NCBI RefSeq assembly: GCF_035944355.1
Contig: NZ_DASZBH010000012.1
Coordinates: 239,320 to 303,319 of the forward strand
From: Frateuria_A sp035944355
GTDB lineage: Bacteria > Pseudomonadota > Gammaproteobacteria > Xanthomonadales > Rhodanobacteraceae
DNA length: 64,000 nucleotides
Reading direction: 5' to 3'
Within the stretch, counting starts at the first letter, position 1; each line of letters starts with the position of its first letter. The notes below the pieces were generated by a model. That model searched no databases. It was given only the letters and a program-made list of their open reading frames with translations, and was not told where the DNA came from. The position numbers and the translations under genes were made by a program. This document shows positions 55,140-63,043 of this stretch, piece after piece.

Positions 55140-55841
55140 TCAGAAGAGGTCGGCGTTGCTGAAGCCGAAGTCGAGCAGTTCGGCGTCGGTGACGGGGCCC
55201 TGCCGGGCGAACAGGGCGCGGGCGCTGGGTTTGCCGACGGGCTGCAGCAGCGCGGTGCGGCGATCGAAATCGTTGCCAATGACCACGAACACGGCGCGCG
55301 AAGGCCACGCCTTCACGAAATCCTGCAGCGACATGCTGCGGTTGCCCAGCATGGGATCGGCCAGTTCGACGGTGTCCTCGTGCACCTGCTTGAGCACCAC
55401 GAAGTGGCGGAAGCCGCGCACGTCCATCAGCACCAGGCCAGGCACGCGCAGGCTGCGCAGACGCGCCTCGTCGATGCGGTAGCCGCGGCCGCGCATGCCG
55501 AGCGCCTCCACGTAGTGTTTGATGTCCAGCAACGAGAAGCCGCGCTGCTTGACCAGGTTCTCGTCGGCCACGCCGAGCATGCCCTGGATCACCATCGTCT
55601 CGTTCACGTCCAGGTGGTAGGCGTAGCGCAGGATGGTGGCCAGCGCGGCGGCGCCGCAACTGTAGTCGGTGTGCTGGCGGACCAGGTTGCGGAAGCGTCC
55701 CTCCTGCATGCTCTCGACCGGATGCACGTACAACCCGCCGTTGGGCAGCACGCCCCCGAAGCGCACTTCGCCAGCGCGCGCGGAGGCCAGGGCGCCGAGC
55801 GCCAGGCTGCACAGCAGGAATATCCAGGTGATCGATCGCAT
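55140..55841 (-). CDS. C39-family cysteine peptidase, FapD-like
   Basis: A 233-residue protein with a signal peptide (1-23). The peptidase C39 domain covers about residues 45-190: catalytic Cys in QHTDYSCGAAALATILRYAY, His in DVRGFRHFVVLKQVHEDTVE and the Asp in ELADPMLGNRSMSLQDFVKA. C39 enzymes cleave after double-glycine leaders. In the Fap system FapD is the periplasmic C39 member needed for secretion. It is separated from the fibre-subunit gene by 117 bases containing a 12-bp GC stem and joined closely to the next gene. Confidence 0.88.
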   Translation of the reverse strand: MRSITWIFLLCSLALGALASARAGEVRFGGVLPNGGLYVHPVESMQEGRFRNLVRQHTDYSCGAAALATILRYAYHLDVNETMVIQGMLGVADENLVKQRGFSLLDIKHYVEALGMRGRGYRIDEARLRSLRVPGLVLMDVRGFRHFVVLKQVHEDTVELADPMLGNRSMSLQDFVKAWPSRAVFVVIGNDFDRRTALLQPVGKPSARALFARQGPVTDAELLDFGFSNADLF

Positions 55842-55863
55842 GGTGTTTCGTCCATCGGGAGGA

Positions 55864-55899
55864 AAGCCCCCCGGCCCGCAGGGGACGGGCCGGGGGGTT
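55864..55899 (-). terminator. strong stem-loop (attenuator/stabiliser) between the major fibre gene and the C39 peptidase gene
   Basis: CCCCCCGGCCCG / CGGGCCGGGGGG, a perfect 12-base stem with a seven-base loop, extended by AA/TT. On the minus strand it is followed by only CTTTCC, so it should terminate partially or protect the upstream mRNA 3' end. Confidence 0.7.
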
Positions 55900-55958
55900 C
55901 CATAGGAACCCGACCGCTTGGCCGGGTACCGCCCTCGTTGGCCTGCCTTGGCCGATGT

Positions 55959-56951
55959 TTACTTGGCGGGCTGCGAGACCGCCAGCGACAGGCTGTTGGC
56001 CTGCAGGTTGCCGGTGCCCGAAGCCACGTTGGCGCCGATGTTGCCCGAGGCATTCTGGAACGCATTGCCCGACAGGCTGGCATCGTTGGTGGCGTCCACC
56101 ACGACGTAGCGCGAAGTGGTGACGGTGCCGGACAGGTTGGCGAACAGATCGCTCGCCGACAGTTCGACGAAGCCCAGAGCACCCTGCTCGCTGCCCTGCG
56201 AGGTGCTGCTGGAACTGCCGCTGTAGCTGCCGATCGGATAGCCGAGCACGCTCACGCCACCGGACTCGGTACCCTGCGAAGTGCTGCTGGTGCCGCCGGC
56301 ATAGCCGCCCAGGCCGTAGCCAAGGCTGTAGCCCTGCACGGTGCCGCTCAGGTGCACGGCGGTGGTGTCGTCATAGCGCTCGACGCGGCCGGCGTTGCTC
56401 ACGACGTTGCCGGAGGAGTCCTGGTCGACGCTGACCTCGGCGCGCGCGAACTTGGCGGTGGCCACCGAGGCGGCGAGCGCGTTCTTCTGCTCGTTGTTGT
56501 TGCCCGAGGTGACATTGGCGCCGACGTTGCCCGAGGCGTTGCGGAAGGCATCGCCACCGATGCTGGCCGTGTTGGTCACGCCCTGGTTGATGGTGACGTT
56601 GTTCATGCCCGACTGGCCCACTTCCACCTCCGAATTGGCTACGCCGAAGGTGAAGCTGGCATCGGTGGCGGCAAGCGCCGTGGCGTTGTCCTGGGTGTTG
56701 TTGTCGCCGGCGGCGACGTTCATGCCGATGTTGCCCGACGCCTTCGAAGCCGTTTCGTCCTTGATCGAGCTGGTGTTGGCCAGCTTGTCGTTGACGGCCG
56801 CGTTGCTGGAAACCGACTGGTTGTTGTCGACCGAGGCGGTCGCCGCCGAGTCGATCTTGTGGTGGTGTTCGTCCTGGGCGTACGCCATCGAGCTGCCGAA
56901 CAGTGCAGCAACCGCCAGCGCGAGCACGGTCCTCTTCATGGATGCGTTCAT
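55959..56951 (-). CDS. secreted three-repeat protein, probable major amyloid fibre subunit (FapC-like)
   Basis: A 330-residue exported protein. Signal peptide 1-26, then three imperfect repeats of about 30 residues around 66-96, 134-165 and 296-327. Each has the form NASGNIGxNVAxGxNNxQxNALA and is rich in Asn, Gly, Gln and Ala, like the Gln/Asn-containing repeats of FapC. Linkers differ: one (200-262) is Ser/Gly/Tyr-rich with TSSTSQGTESGG and SSSTSQGSEQG. No cysteine is present. It is the largest repeat protein of the cluster and precedes the C39 peptidase, as FapC does. ATG at 56951; Met five codons on is possible. Confidence 0.78.
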   Translation of the reverse strand: MNASMKRTVLALAVAALFGSSMAYAQDEHHHKIDSAATASVDNNQSVSSNAAVNDKLANTSSIKDETASKASGNIGMNVAAGDNNTQDNATALAATDASFTFGVANSEVEVGQSGMNNVTINQGVTNTASIGGDAFRNASGNVGANVTSGNNNEQKNALAASVATAKFARAEVSVDQDSSGNVVSNAGRVERYDDTTAVHLSGTVQGYSLGYGLGGYAGGTSSTSQGTESGGVSVLGYPIGSYSGSSSSTSQGSEQGALGFVELSASDLFANLSGTVTTSRYVVVDATNDASLSGNAFQNASGNIGANVASGTGNLQANSLSLAVSQPAK

Positions 56952-56980
56952 GGTGTCCTCACTCCGATTTTTATGGGTGG

Positions 56981-57613
56981 TCAGCGCGGTAGCTCAGACA
57001 CGGACAGCGACAGGATGTTGCCCGTGGCATTGCCCGATCCCGCGGTCTGGTTGAGCTGCAGTACGCCGCGCAAGCCCTGCATGGCGCCTGCGGCGACCGA
57101 CACGCTGCGCGTGCCTTCGCCCGGTATGCGGGGTTGTGCCCTGGACTGCACTTCTGCCGACGCGGAGACGACGGCCGACAGGGAGTCGTCCGTCGCCTCG
57201 CGTATGCCCTGGTTGGCCAGCGTCGCGGTGACCGCGTTGAGCTGTGCGTTCATGCTGCCGCTGGCCTGATTGATCGATATGAGCCCGTGCGCGCCGGCAA
57301 GCGCCTGGCCGCCGATGCTGGCCTGCGCGTCGAACGGCGCATTGGCCTGGTTGTCCCGCAGCCGCTGGTGCGCGGCGATCTGCGCCTGCGCGCCCGGACC
57401 GCTGGCAAAGGCGCGCAGGTTGGCCTGGGTGTTGAGATCGCCCGCGGCCAGGTTGAGCGCGACGCTGCCCTGGGCGTTCTGCAGCGCGTGGCCATCCAGG
57501 TGGCTGCTGGTGAGGTAGCCGAGCATGGTGGCGTAGTCGTCGCCCGCGCTGGCGCCGGGGCTGAGCGCGGCCAGCGCGGCGAGCATCAGGGGGAGGGTGG
57601 CGGTGCGGCGCAT
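56981..57613 (-). CDS. secreted three-repeat protein, probable minor fibre subunit/nucleator (FapB-like)
   Basis: A 210-residue exported protein with a signal peptide (1-23) and three repeats at about 41-70, 102-132 and 176-206. Each follows the pattern GxALxxAxGxxxxNxAxGxxNxQxNAxxA, the same scheme as in the next gene. No cysteine. It lies 29 bases upstream of the larger subunit gene. In Pseudomonas the smaller repeat protein FapB occupies this place and nucleates the fibre. Similarity is by repeat pattern and order, not by a full-length match. Confidence 0.75.
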   Translation of the reverse strand: MRRTATLPLMLAALAALSPGASAGDDYATMLGYLTSSHLDGHALQNAQGSVALNLAAGDLNTQANLRAFASGPGAQAQIAAHQRLRDNQANAPFDAQASIGGQALAGAHGLISINQASGSMNAQLNAVTATLANQGIREATDDSLSAVVSASAEVQSRAQPRIPGEGTRSVSVAAGAMQGLRGVLQLNQTAGSGNATGNILSLSVSELPR

Positions 57614-57619
57614 GGCGCT

Positions 57620-58120
57620 TCAGTGCCCGGTGCCCAGGGAGAACTGCGCGAGCGCGCCCTGCACTTGGTCGCCGATACCACGGGTGGCGTCGCCCACCGC
57701 GCCCATCGGCGTCGCGATGGTGTTGCTCACGCCATTGCCGGCCACCGGGGCGGTACCACCGGTGCTGCGCACCAGTGCGCCGTCGAGCGCGCGGCCGACG
57801 GTGGTCGATGGCGCCCGCGCGGACGAGGGCGTGGCGTCCAGGCGCGCGTAGTCGTCGTCGGAGAGTTCTCCGGTGCCCAGCGCTGCGGCGACTTCCGGAC
57901 GCGGCGAAGGCGAAACCATCAATGCCATGCCCGGCGGCGCCGGACGATCGGCCGGCCGCGTGGGCACGTCGCGCAGCATCACCATCTCGCCGGGCGCGGC
58001 CCGCACCGCGCGATGCGCATCGGCAGCGTTGCCGGCCAGTGGCAGCCACGCAAGCGAGGCCGCGATGACCAGCAACCGGGTGCCGTAGCGCCGGGTAGGC
58101 TTGAGGGTGCGCGTTTCCAT
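57620..58120 (-). CDS. small exported protein in the FapA position of the amyloid-like cluster
   Basis: A 166-residue protein with a basic N terminus and a signal peptide (residues 14-33, LLVIAASLAWLPLAGNAADA). The mature part is Ala/Pro/Ser-rich and probably largely disordered, with MVMLRDVPTRPADRPAPPGM and a Gly/Thr-rich C-terminal part ending in GDQVQGALAQFSLGTGH. No domain recognised. It is the first gene after the sigma54 promoter and lies 6 bases from the next gene. FapA, a small exported fibre-modulating protein, is first in the Pseudomonas operon. Confidence 0.7.
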   Translation of the reverse strand: METRTLKPTRRYGTRLLVIAASLAWLPLAGNAADAHRAVRAAPGEMVMLRDVPTRPADRPAPPGMALMVSPSPRPEVAAALGTGELSDDDYARLDATPSSARAPSTTVGRALDGALVRSTGGTAPVAGNGVSNTIATPMGAVGDATRGIGDQVQGALAQFSLGTGH

Positions 58121-58152
58121 GAGGCGACTCGATCCTTGGTGAGTGCCTTGAT

Positions 58153-58168
58153 GGCAAGCGCCGTGCCA
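58153..58168 (-). promoter_or_regulatory. sigma54 (-24/-12) promoter of the amyloid-like operon
   Basis: Read on the minus strand: TGGCACGGCGCTTGCC, against consensus TGGCACG-N4-TTGC(A/T). GG and GC are correctly spaced and only the last consensus base differs. Transcription would start near 58142, about 22 bases before the ATG at 58120. Confidence 0.82.
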
Positions 58169-58240
58169 GGCGCGACCGATCCTGCGAAACCGCACGGCGG
58201 CGCGGTTTGGCCGCTGGCGTATGGCGGCCCGGTGGCTGCC

Positions 58241-58352
58241 GGTGTTACAGCGCCCGCGGTGCAACGGCGGTGCCGAGCCGGCGCAACCCGCGCCGGGCCC
58301 CCGTTTCGCGCGTGGTGTAACCGCTGCGATACAGCTTGTGCGGGTGTTACAG
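58241..58352. promoter_or_regulatory. candidate enhancer (UAS) repeats for the sigma54 activator
   Basis: GGTGTTACAG occurs at 58241-58250 and again at 58343-58352, with a variant GGTGTAACCGC at 58314-58324. They are about 75-185 bases upstream of the -24 element, the usual range for enhancer-binding proteins. TGTTACA and TGTAACC read as the two strands of one half-site. Confidence 0.5.
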
Positions 58353-58461
58353 GCCCATTCGGGGAAGGTGTCCGGTCAGCGCGGTGCTAGCATGCGCAGG
58401 CGGCTTCCCGGTCGCCTTCCCCTGCCTCTTGTGACGGCGCCCACGCGCCGCCGGAGTTGCC

Positions 58462-59703
58462 ATGTCTTCGCACGACACTGCCCTCATCGATCTGGCCCGG
58501 CGCTACTGGCTGCCGGTGTATCGCCCGCGCGAGCTGGTGCTCGACCACGGACGCGGCGCGCGGCTGTGGGATACGCAAGGCCGCGACTACGTCGATTTCG
58601 GCGCCGGCATCGCCGTGAACGGCCTGGGCCACCAGGATCCGGACCTGCTCGATGCGCTCACCGGGCAGGCGCACAAGCTCTGGCACAGTAGCAACGTGTT
58701 CTATACCGAGCCGCCGCTGAAGCTGGCCGGGGAACTGGTCGAGGCCTCCGGTTTTGCCGAACGCGTGTTCCTGTGCAACTCGGGCGCCGAGGCGAACGAG
58801 GCGGCGATCAAGCTGGTGCGCCGCTGGGCCGCCGCGCAGGGACGCGAGGCCGGGCGACGCGTGATCGTCACTTTCCGCGGCTCCTTCCATGGCCGCACGC
58901 TGGCAACCGTCACCGCCACTGCGCAGCCGAAGTACCAGGAAGGCTACGAGCCGCTGCCAGGCGGTTTCCGCTACATCGACTTCAACGACGTCGCTGCGCT
59001 GGAGGCGGCGTTCGCACCCGGCGACGTCGCCGCGGTAATGCTCGAGCCGGTGCAGGGCGAGGGCGGCGTGCGTCCCGCCGCGCCGGGTTTCCTCAGGCAG
59101 GTGCGCGCGCTGTGCGACCGCCACGATGCGCTGCTCGTGCTGGACGAGATCCAGTGCGGCATGGGCCGCACCGGCACGTTGTTCGCGTACGTGCAGGATG
59201 AGGTCACACCGGACATCGTGACGCTGGCCAAGGCGCTCGGCGCCGGCTTTCCGATCGGCGCCATGCTGGTCGGGCACAGGGCGGCGGAGATCATGCAGGT
59301 GGGCGCGCATGGCTCGACCTTCGGCGGCAATCCGCTGGCCGCGGCGGTGGCACGCGTGGCGCTGGCCAAGCTCGGCTCGCCCGCCGTGCTGCTCAATGTC
59401 GGACGCCAGGCCGACGCGTTGCGCCAGGGCCTGGCCGCCATCGACGCGGAATTCGGCCTGTTCGAGGAGGTGCGCGGCCGCGGCCTGATGCTTGGCGCCG
59501 CGCTGGCCGAACCGCATCGCGGCAAGGCGGGCGCCATCCTGGATGTGGCCGCCGCGCACGGCGTGCTGCTGCTGCAGGCCGGCCCGGACGTGCTGCGCCT
59601 GCTGCCGCCGCTGACCATCACCGACGGCGAACTGGCCGATGGCCTGGACCGCCTGCGTTCGGCGCTCGCAGCCTTCCTCGCACCCGCTGGAGAATCGCCA
59701 TGA
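58462..59703 (+). CDS. argD: class III aminotransferase, acetylornithine/succinyldiaminopimelate type
   Basis: A 413-residue PLP enzyme. Landmarks are LWDTQGRDYVDFGAGIAVNGLG, FLCNSGAEANEAAIKLVRRW, FRGSFHGRTLATVTATAQPK, LVLDEIQCGMGRTGTLFAY and the PLP-lysine motif PDIVTLAKALGAGFPIGAML. Makes or degrades N-acetylornithine, and in lysine synthesis N-succinyl-L,L-diaminopimelate. Whether it is ArgD or AstC cannot be decided from the motifs. Its TGA overlaps the ATG of gloA. Confidence 0.9.
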   Translation: MSSHDTALIDLARRYWLPVYRPRELVLDHGRGARLWDTQGRDYVDFGAGIAVNGLGHQDPDLLDALTGQAHKLWHSSNVFYTEPPLKLAGELVEASGFAERVFLCNSGAEANEAAIKLVRRWAAAQGREAGRRVIVTFRGSFHGRTLATVTATAQPKYQEGYEPLPGGFRYIDFNDVAALEAAFAPGDVAAVMLEPVQGEGGVRPAAPGFLRQVRALCDRHDALLVLDEIQCGMGRTGTLFAYVQDEVTPDIVTLAKALGAGFPIGAMLVGHRAAEIMQVGAHGSTFGGNPLAAAVARVALAKLGSPAVLLNVGRQADALRQGLAAIDAEFGLFEEVRGRGLMLGAALAEPHRGKAGAILDVAAAHGVLLLQAGPDVLRLLPPLTITDGELADGLDRLRSALAAFLAPAGESP

Positions 59704-60119
59704 AATACCTGCACACCATGGTCCGCGTGCACGATCTGGATGCCTCGCTGCGCTTCTATTGCGAAGGCCTGGGTTTGCGCGAAGCGCGCCGCAAGGAGGT
59801 GCCCGAAGGCAAGTACACGCTGGTGTTCCTGGCTGCGCCGGACAGCCCCGAGGCCGAGATCGAGCTCACCTGGAACTGGGACTCGGACGAGGACTATGGC
59901 TCGGCGCGCAATTTCGGCCACCTGGCCTTTCGTGTGCATGACATCTACGCCACCTGCCAGCGACTGAAGGACATGGGCTATACCATCCACCGCCCGCCGC
60001 GGGACGGTCACATGGCATTCGTGCGTTCGCCCGACCGAATCTCGGTCGAGCTGTTGCAGGACGGCCACCTGCCGCCGCGGGAGCCATGGGCATCCATGCC
60101 CAATACCGGCAGCTGGTAG
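59700..60119 (+). CDS. gloA: lactoylglutathione lyase (glyoxalase I)
   Basis: A 139-residue metalloenzyme converting the methylglyoxal-glutathione hemithioacetal to lactoylglutathione. N terminus YLHTMVRVHDLDASLRFYCEGLG (metal His), ELTWNWDS (Glu), FGHLAFRVHDIYATCQRL (His) and RISVELLQ (Glu) give the VOC-fold metal ligands. Normal length. The ATGA overlap with the aminotransferase gene shows translational coupling. Convergent with the HAD gene, 7 bases away. Confidence 0.94.
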   Translation: MKYLHTMVRVHDLDASLRFYCEGLGLREARRKEVPEGKYTLVFLAAPDSPEAEIELTWNWDSDEDYGSARNFGHLAFRVHDIYATCQRLKDMGYTIHRPPRDGHMAFVRSPDRISVELLQDGHLPPREPWASMPNTGSW

Positions 60120-60126
60120 TTCGGGG

Positions 60127-60744
60127 TCAGCCCGGCCCAGGCCATCCTAATGTCTGGAGGAGGGCGGCAGGATCGACGAAACGGTGGCCGGCCAGGCCGG
60201 CCTCGCACGCACCGGCGACGTTGGCTGCGTTGTCATCGACGAACAGCGCGGCCCGCGGCGGTATCGCCAGCGCCTTAAGGCAGCGCAGATAGGCCGCGGG
60301 CGAGGGCTTGGTCGCGCGCAATTGGGCGGAGCAGAAGGCGCGGCGGTCGAACAGCGGGAACAGCGCCGGCACGATCGCCGGCCATCGCTCTGCCATCAGC
60401 ATGCCGTTGTTGCTCAGTACGGCAACGGTGATGCCCCGGCGCTGAAGCCCGGCGGCCAGCGACAGCATCTGCGGACGCGCCCGGGTGGCCGCCCGCCGCG
60501 CATCGACCCAGGCGTCTGCGCCGACGGGGCTGCCCAGCCTGCGCGCCAGCGCCGTCAGATAGGCGCAAGTGTCCAGCAGGCCCGCATCTGCGGCGTCCTC
60601 GATGCCGGACGTATAGATGGCCGCGCGCACCGCTTCCGGTTGGCGACCCAGGTGGCGGGCGAGCGTGGCGATGCGCACCTCGCGGTCGTAGTCGGCCAGC
60701 ACGCCATCGAGGTCGAACAGCACGCAGCTGATCGGTTCTGTCAC
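60127..60744 (-). CDS. HAD-superfamily hydrolase (phosphatase)
   Basis: A 205-residue HAD subfamily IA protein with nucleophile motif VLFDLDGVLADYDREV, motif II VAVLSNNGM, Lys in LRATKPSPAAYLRCL and motif IV ALFVDDNAANVAGACEAG. Probably a phosphatase of small phosphorylated metabolites; a paralogue of the YihX/epoxide-hydrolase N-domain type. GTG start overlaps the hemL TGA (GTGA), so it is translated together with hemL. Confidence 0.9.
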   Translation of the reverse strand: MTEPISCVLFDLDGVLADYDREVRIATLARHLGRQPEAVRAAIYTSGIEDAADAGLLDTCAYLTALARRLGSPVGADAWVDARRAATRARPQMLSLAAGLQRRGITVAVLSNNGMLMAERWPAIVPALFPLFDRRAFCSAQLRATKPSPAAYLRCLKALAIPPRAALFVDDNAANVAGACEAGLAGHRFVDPAALLQTLGWPGPG

Positions 60745-62030
60745 GCGTGCTGCCTGGCCTCGCGTAGGGCACCGCGGGCCGCTTCAAGCGTGTCGGCGAT
60801 GTCCTGCTCGCTGTGCGCGCTGGACAGGAAGCCCGCCTCGAACGCGCTCGGCGCCAGGTACACGCCGCGCTTCAACATGCCGTGGAAGAAGCGGTTGAAC
60901 AGCGCCGTGTCGGCCGCGGTGGCCTGCGCATAGCTTTCCACCTTGTCGCGCGTGAAGAACAGGCCGAACATGCCGCCCACGCGGTTGGTGCTGAAGGGGA
61001 TGCCTTCGCCGTCCGCCACCGCCTGCAGGCTGTCGCACAGCAGCCGTGTGCGCGCGGCCAGCGCCTCGTAGAAACCGGGCGCCTGGATCAGCTCCAGCAT
61101 CGCCAGTCCGGCCGCCATCGCCACCGGATTGCCCGAGAGCGTGCCGGCCTGGTAGATCGGGCCGGCCGGCGCCACCTGTTCCATCAGCTCACGCCGTCCG
61201 CCGTAGGCGCCCACGGGCATGCCGCCGCCGATCACCTTGCCGAAGGTGGTCAGGTCGGGCGCCACGCCGTAGTGCGCCTGCGCGCCGCCGAGCGCCACGC
61301 GGAAGCCGGTCATGACTTCGTCGAAGATCAGCAGGGCGCCGTGGCGCGTGCACAGTTCACGCAGGCCCTGCAGATAGCCTTGCTGCGGCGGAATGCAATT
61401 CATGTTGCCCGCGACCGGCTCGATGATGAGGCCGGCGATGTCCGCGCCGTGCTCGGCGAACAGCGCCTGGGCGGCGGCCAGGTCGTTGTAGGGCAGGGTG
61501 AGGGTGAGGTCGGCGGCCGCCTTGGGTACGCCAGGCGAGGTCGGCACGCCGAAGGTCAACGCTCCCGAACCGGCCTTGACCAGGAAGCTGTCGCCATGGC
61601 CGTGATAGCAGCCCTCGAACTTCACGATCTTGCTGCGCCCGGTGGCGCCGCGCGCCACGCGGATCGCCGACATGGTCGCCTCGGTGCCGGAGTTGACCAT
61701 GCGCACCATCTCCACCGAGGGCACCAGGCGGGTGATCGTCTCGGCCATCGTCACTTCGGCCGGCGACGGGGTGCCGAAGGAGAGCCCATCCCGCACCGCG
61801 CGCTCCACCGCTTCGCGTACGCGCGGGTGGTTGTGGCCCACGATCATCGGCCCCCAGGACCCGACATAGTCGATATAGCGCGTGCCTTCGACGTCCCACA
61901 GGTAGGCGCCATCGGCGCGTGCGGTGAAGAACGGCTCGCCGCCGACCGATTTGAAGGCGCGCACGGGCGAATTGACGCCGCCGGGCATCAGGCGCTGGGC
62001 GCGCTGGAAGAGTTCATGGTTGGTGGTCAT
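60741..62030 (-). CDS. hemL: glutamate-1-semialdehyde 2,1-aminomutase
   Basis: A 429-residue PLP enzyme making 5-aminolevulinate for haem in the C5 pathway. RAQRLMPGGVNSPVRAFKSV, DYVGSWGPMIVGHNHP, MVNSGTEATMSAIRVARGAT, FEGCYHGHGDSFLVKAGSG, LIFDEVMTGFRVALGGAQ and the PLP-lysine DLTTFGKVIGGGMPVGAYGG are all present. Full length. Its start overlaps the end of thiE by 17 bases, and the HAD gene overlaps its stop, giving a thiE-hemL-HAD operon. Confidence 0.97.
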   Translation of the reverse strand: MTTNHELFQRAQRLMPGGVNSPVRAFKSVGGEPFFTARADGAYLWDVEGTRYIDYVGSWGPMIVGHNHPRVREAVERAVRDGLSFGTPSPAEVTMAETITRLVPSVEMVRMVNSGTEATMSAIRVARGATGRSKIVKFEGCYHGHGDSFLVKAGSGALTFGVPTSPGVPKAAADLTLTLPYNDLAAAQALFAEHGADIAGLIIEPVAGNMNCIPPQQGYLQGLRELCTRHGALLIFDEVMTGFRVALGGAQAHYGVAPDLTTFGKVIGGGMPVGAYGGRRELMEQVAPAGPIYQAGTLSGNPVAMAAGLAMLELIQAPGFYEALAARTRLLCDSLQAVADGEGIPFSTNRVGGMFGLFFTRDKVESYAQATAADTALFNRFFHGMLKRGVYLAPSAFEAGFLSSAHSEQDIADTLEAARGALREARQHA

Positions 62031-62661
62031 GGGGATTTCCGGTTCGGGACGCGTAGAGGTCGGCGAAGCGCTTCGATGCGGCGCGCACGTCGGTGGCGCC
62101 GAACAGCGCCGAAATGGCGGCGAGGTAATCGGCGCCCGCTTCGACCAGGACCGCGCCATTGTCCGGCGTGATGCCGCCGATCGCCACCCGCGGCACGCCA
62201 AGTGCGGCGCTCTGCCTCAACAGCTCGACCGGCGCGAGCCGCGCGTGGGGCAGCGTGGGCGAGGGAAAGAACGCGCCGAAGGAAACGTAGTCGGCGCCTG
62301 CCGCCACCATCGCGCGTGCACGCGCGAGCGAATCGAAGCAGGACACCCCGATGATGGCCTGGCTCCCCAATCGGGCGCGTGCGCCGGCGATCTCCTCGGC
62401 GCTTTCGCCCAGGTGCACGCCGGCGGCGCCCACGGCCTGGGCGAGCAGCGAATCGCCGTTGATCAGGAGCGGCACGCCGCGCGCGTCGCACAACCGCTTG
62501 AGGGCATGGGCTTCGGCCAGGCGCCGCGCGTGGTCGCCGCTCAGGTCCCGGTACTGCAGCAGGCGCGCGCCGCCAGCGAGCGCCTGCTCGACATCGGCCA
62601 GCAGGCTGGCGCGCGGTCCGTCGGTGATGGCGTAGAGGCCGCGCGACGGGAAGTTGTCCAT
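62014..62661 (-). CDS. thiE: thiamine-phosphate synthase
   Basis: A 215-residue TIM-barrel enzyme joining HMP-PP and thiazole phosphate. GLYAITDGPRASLLADVEQA, ARLLQYRDLSGDHARRLAEA (in place of the common QxRxK), PLLINGDSLLAQAVGAAGVH, GADYVSFGAFFPSPTLPHA and VAIGGITPDNGAVLVEAGAD are family regions. No TPP riboswitch is visible in the 92 bases to the divergent rubredoxin gene. First gene of the thiE-hemL-HAD unit. Confidence 0.94.
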   Translation of the reverse strand: MDNFPSRGLYAITDGPRASLLADVEQALAGGARLLQYRDLSGDHARRLAEAHALKRLCDARGVPLLINGDSLLAQAVGAAGVHLGESAEEIAGARARLGSQAIIGVSCFDSLARARAMVAAGADYVSFGAFFPSPTLPHARLAPVELLRQSAALGVPRVAIGGITPDNGAVLVEAGADYLAAISALFGATDVRAASKRFADLYASRTGNPHDHQP

Positions 62662-62753
62662 GTGTGGACTCCTGTTTGGGATCCGCCTGGCTTTCGCTGC
62701 GGCGGGGGAGTTGCGAGAATGTCCCATTCGATTGCTGACGAAGACCTAAGCCG

Positions 62754-62945
62754 ATGAGCACTGAACAACCCGAGGCGCGACGCAAGTGGATGTGCGTCGT
62801 CTGCGGCTTCATCTACGACGAGGCGCTGGGCCTGCCCGAGGAGGCCATCGAACCCGGCACGCGCTGGGAAGACGTGCCCGACACCTGGACCTGTCCCGAC
62901 TGCGGCGCCACCAAGGATGACTTCGAGATGGTCGAAGTGGACTGA
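62754..62945 (+). CDS. rubredoxin
   Basis: A 63-residue electron carrier with one Fe(Cys)4 centre: KWMCVVCGFIYDEALGLPEE and TWTCPDCGATKDDFEMVEV supply the two CxxC pairs. Acidic, normal length. Partner reductase not nearby. Divergent from thiE and ended by a strong terminator. Confidence 0.97.
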   Translation: MSTEQPEARRKWMCVVCGFIYDEALGLPEEAIEPGTRWEDVPDTWTCPDCGATKDDFEMVEVD

Positions 62946-62965
62946 TCCGGCCCCGCGCCCGTCAG

Positions 62966-63010
62966 CAAACGGCCCGGTTCCGTCAGCGTACGGACCGGGC
63001 CGTTTGTTTT
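62966..63010 (+). terminator. rho-independent terminator of the rubredoxin gene
   Basis: CAAACGGCCCGGTTCCGT pairs with ACGGACCGGGCCGTTTG (one bulge) around a six-base loop, followed by TTTT. Confidence 0.9.
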
Positions 63011-63043
63011 GATGCCTGCGTGCATCCACAGGAGGAGCACGTC

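Larger units (their letters stand above)
58121..58461. other. divergent regulatory interval of the amyloid-like operon and the aminotransferase gene
   Basis: No coding frame supported. It contains the sigma54 promoter (58153-58168), three upstream GGTGT(T/A)AC motifs (58241-58352) and, nearer the aminotransferase, TAGCAT at about 58388 as a weak -10. Confidence 0.7.

Noticed and set aside
62662..62753. TPP riboswitch before thiE
   Set aside because: The interval is 92 bases and lacks the conserved CUGAGA and ACCUGA-type segments; no room for the aptamer.
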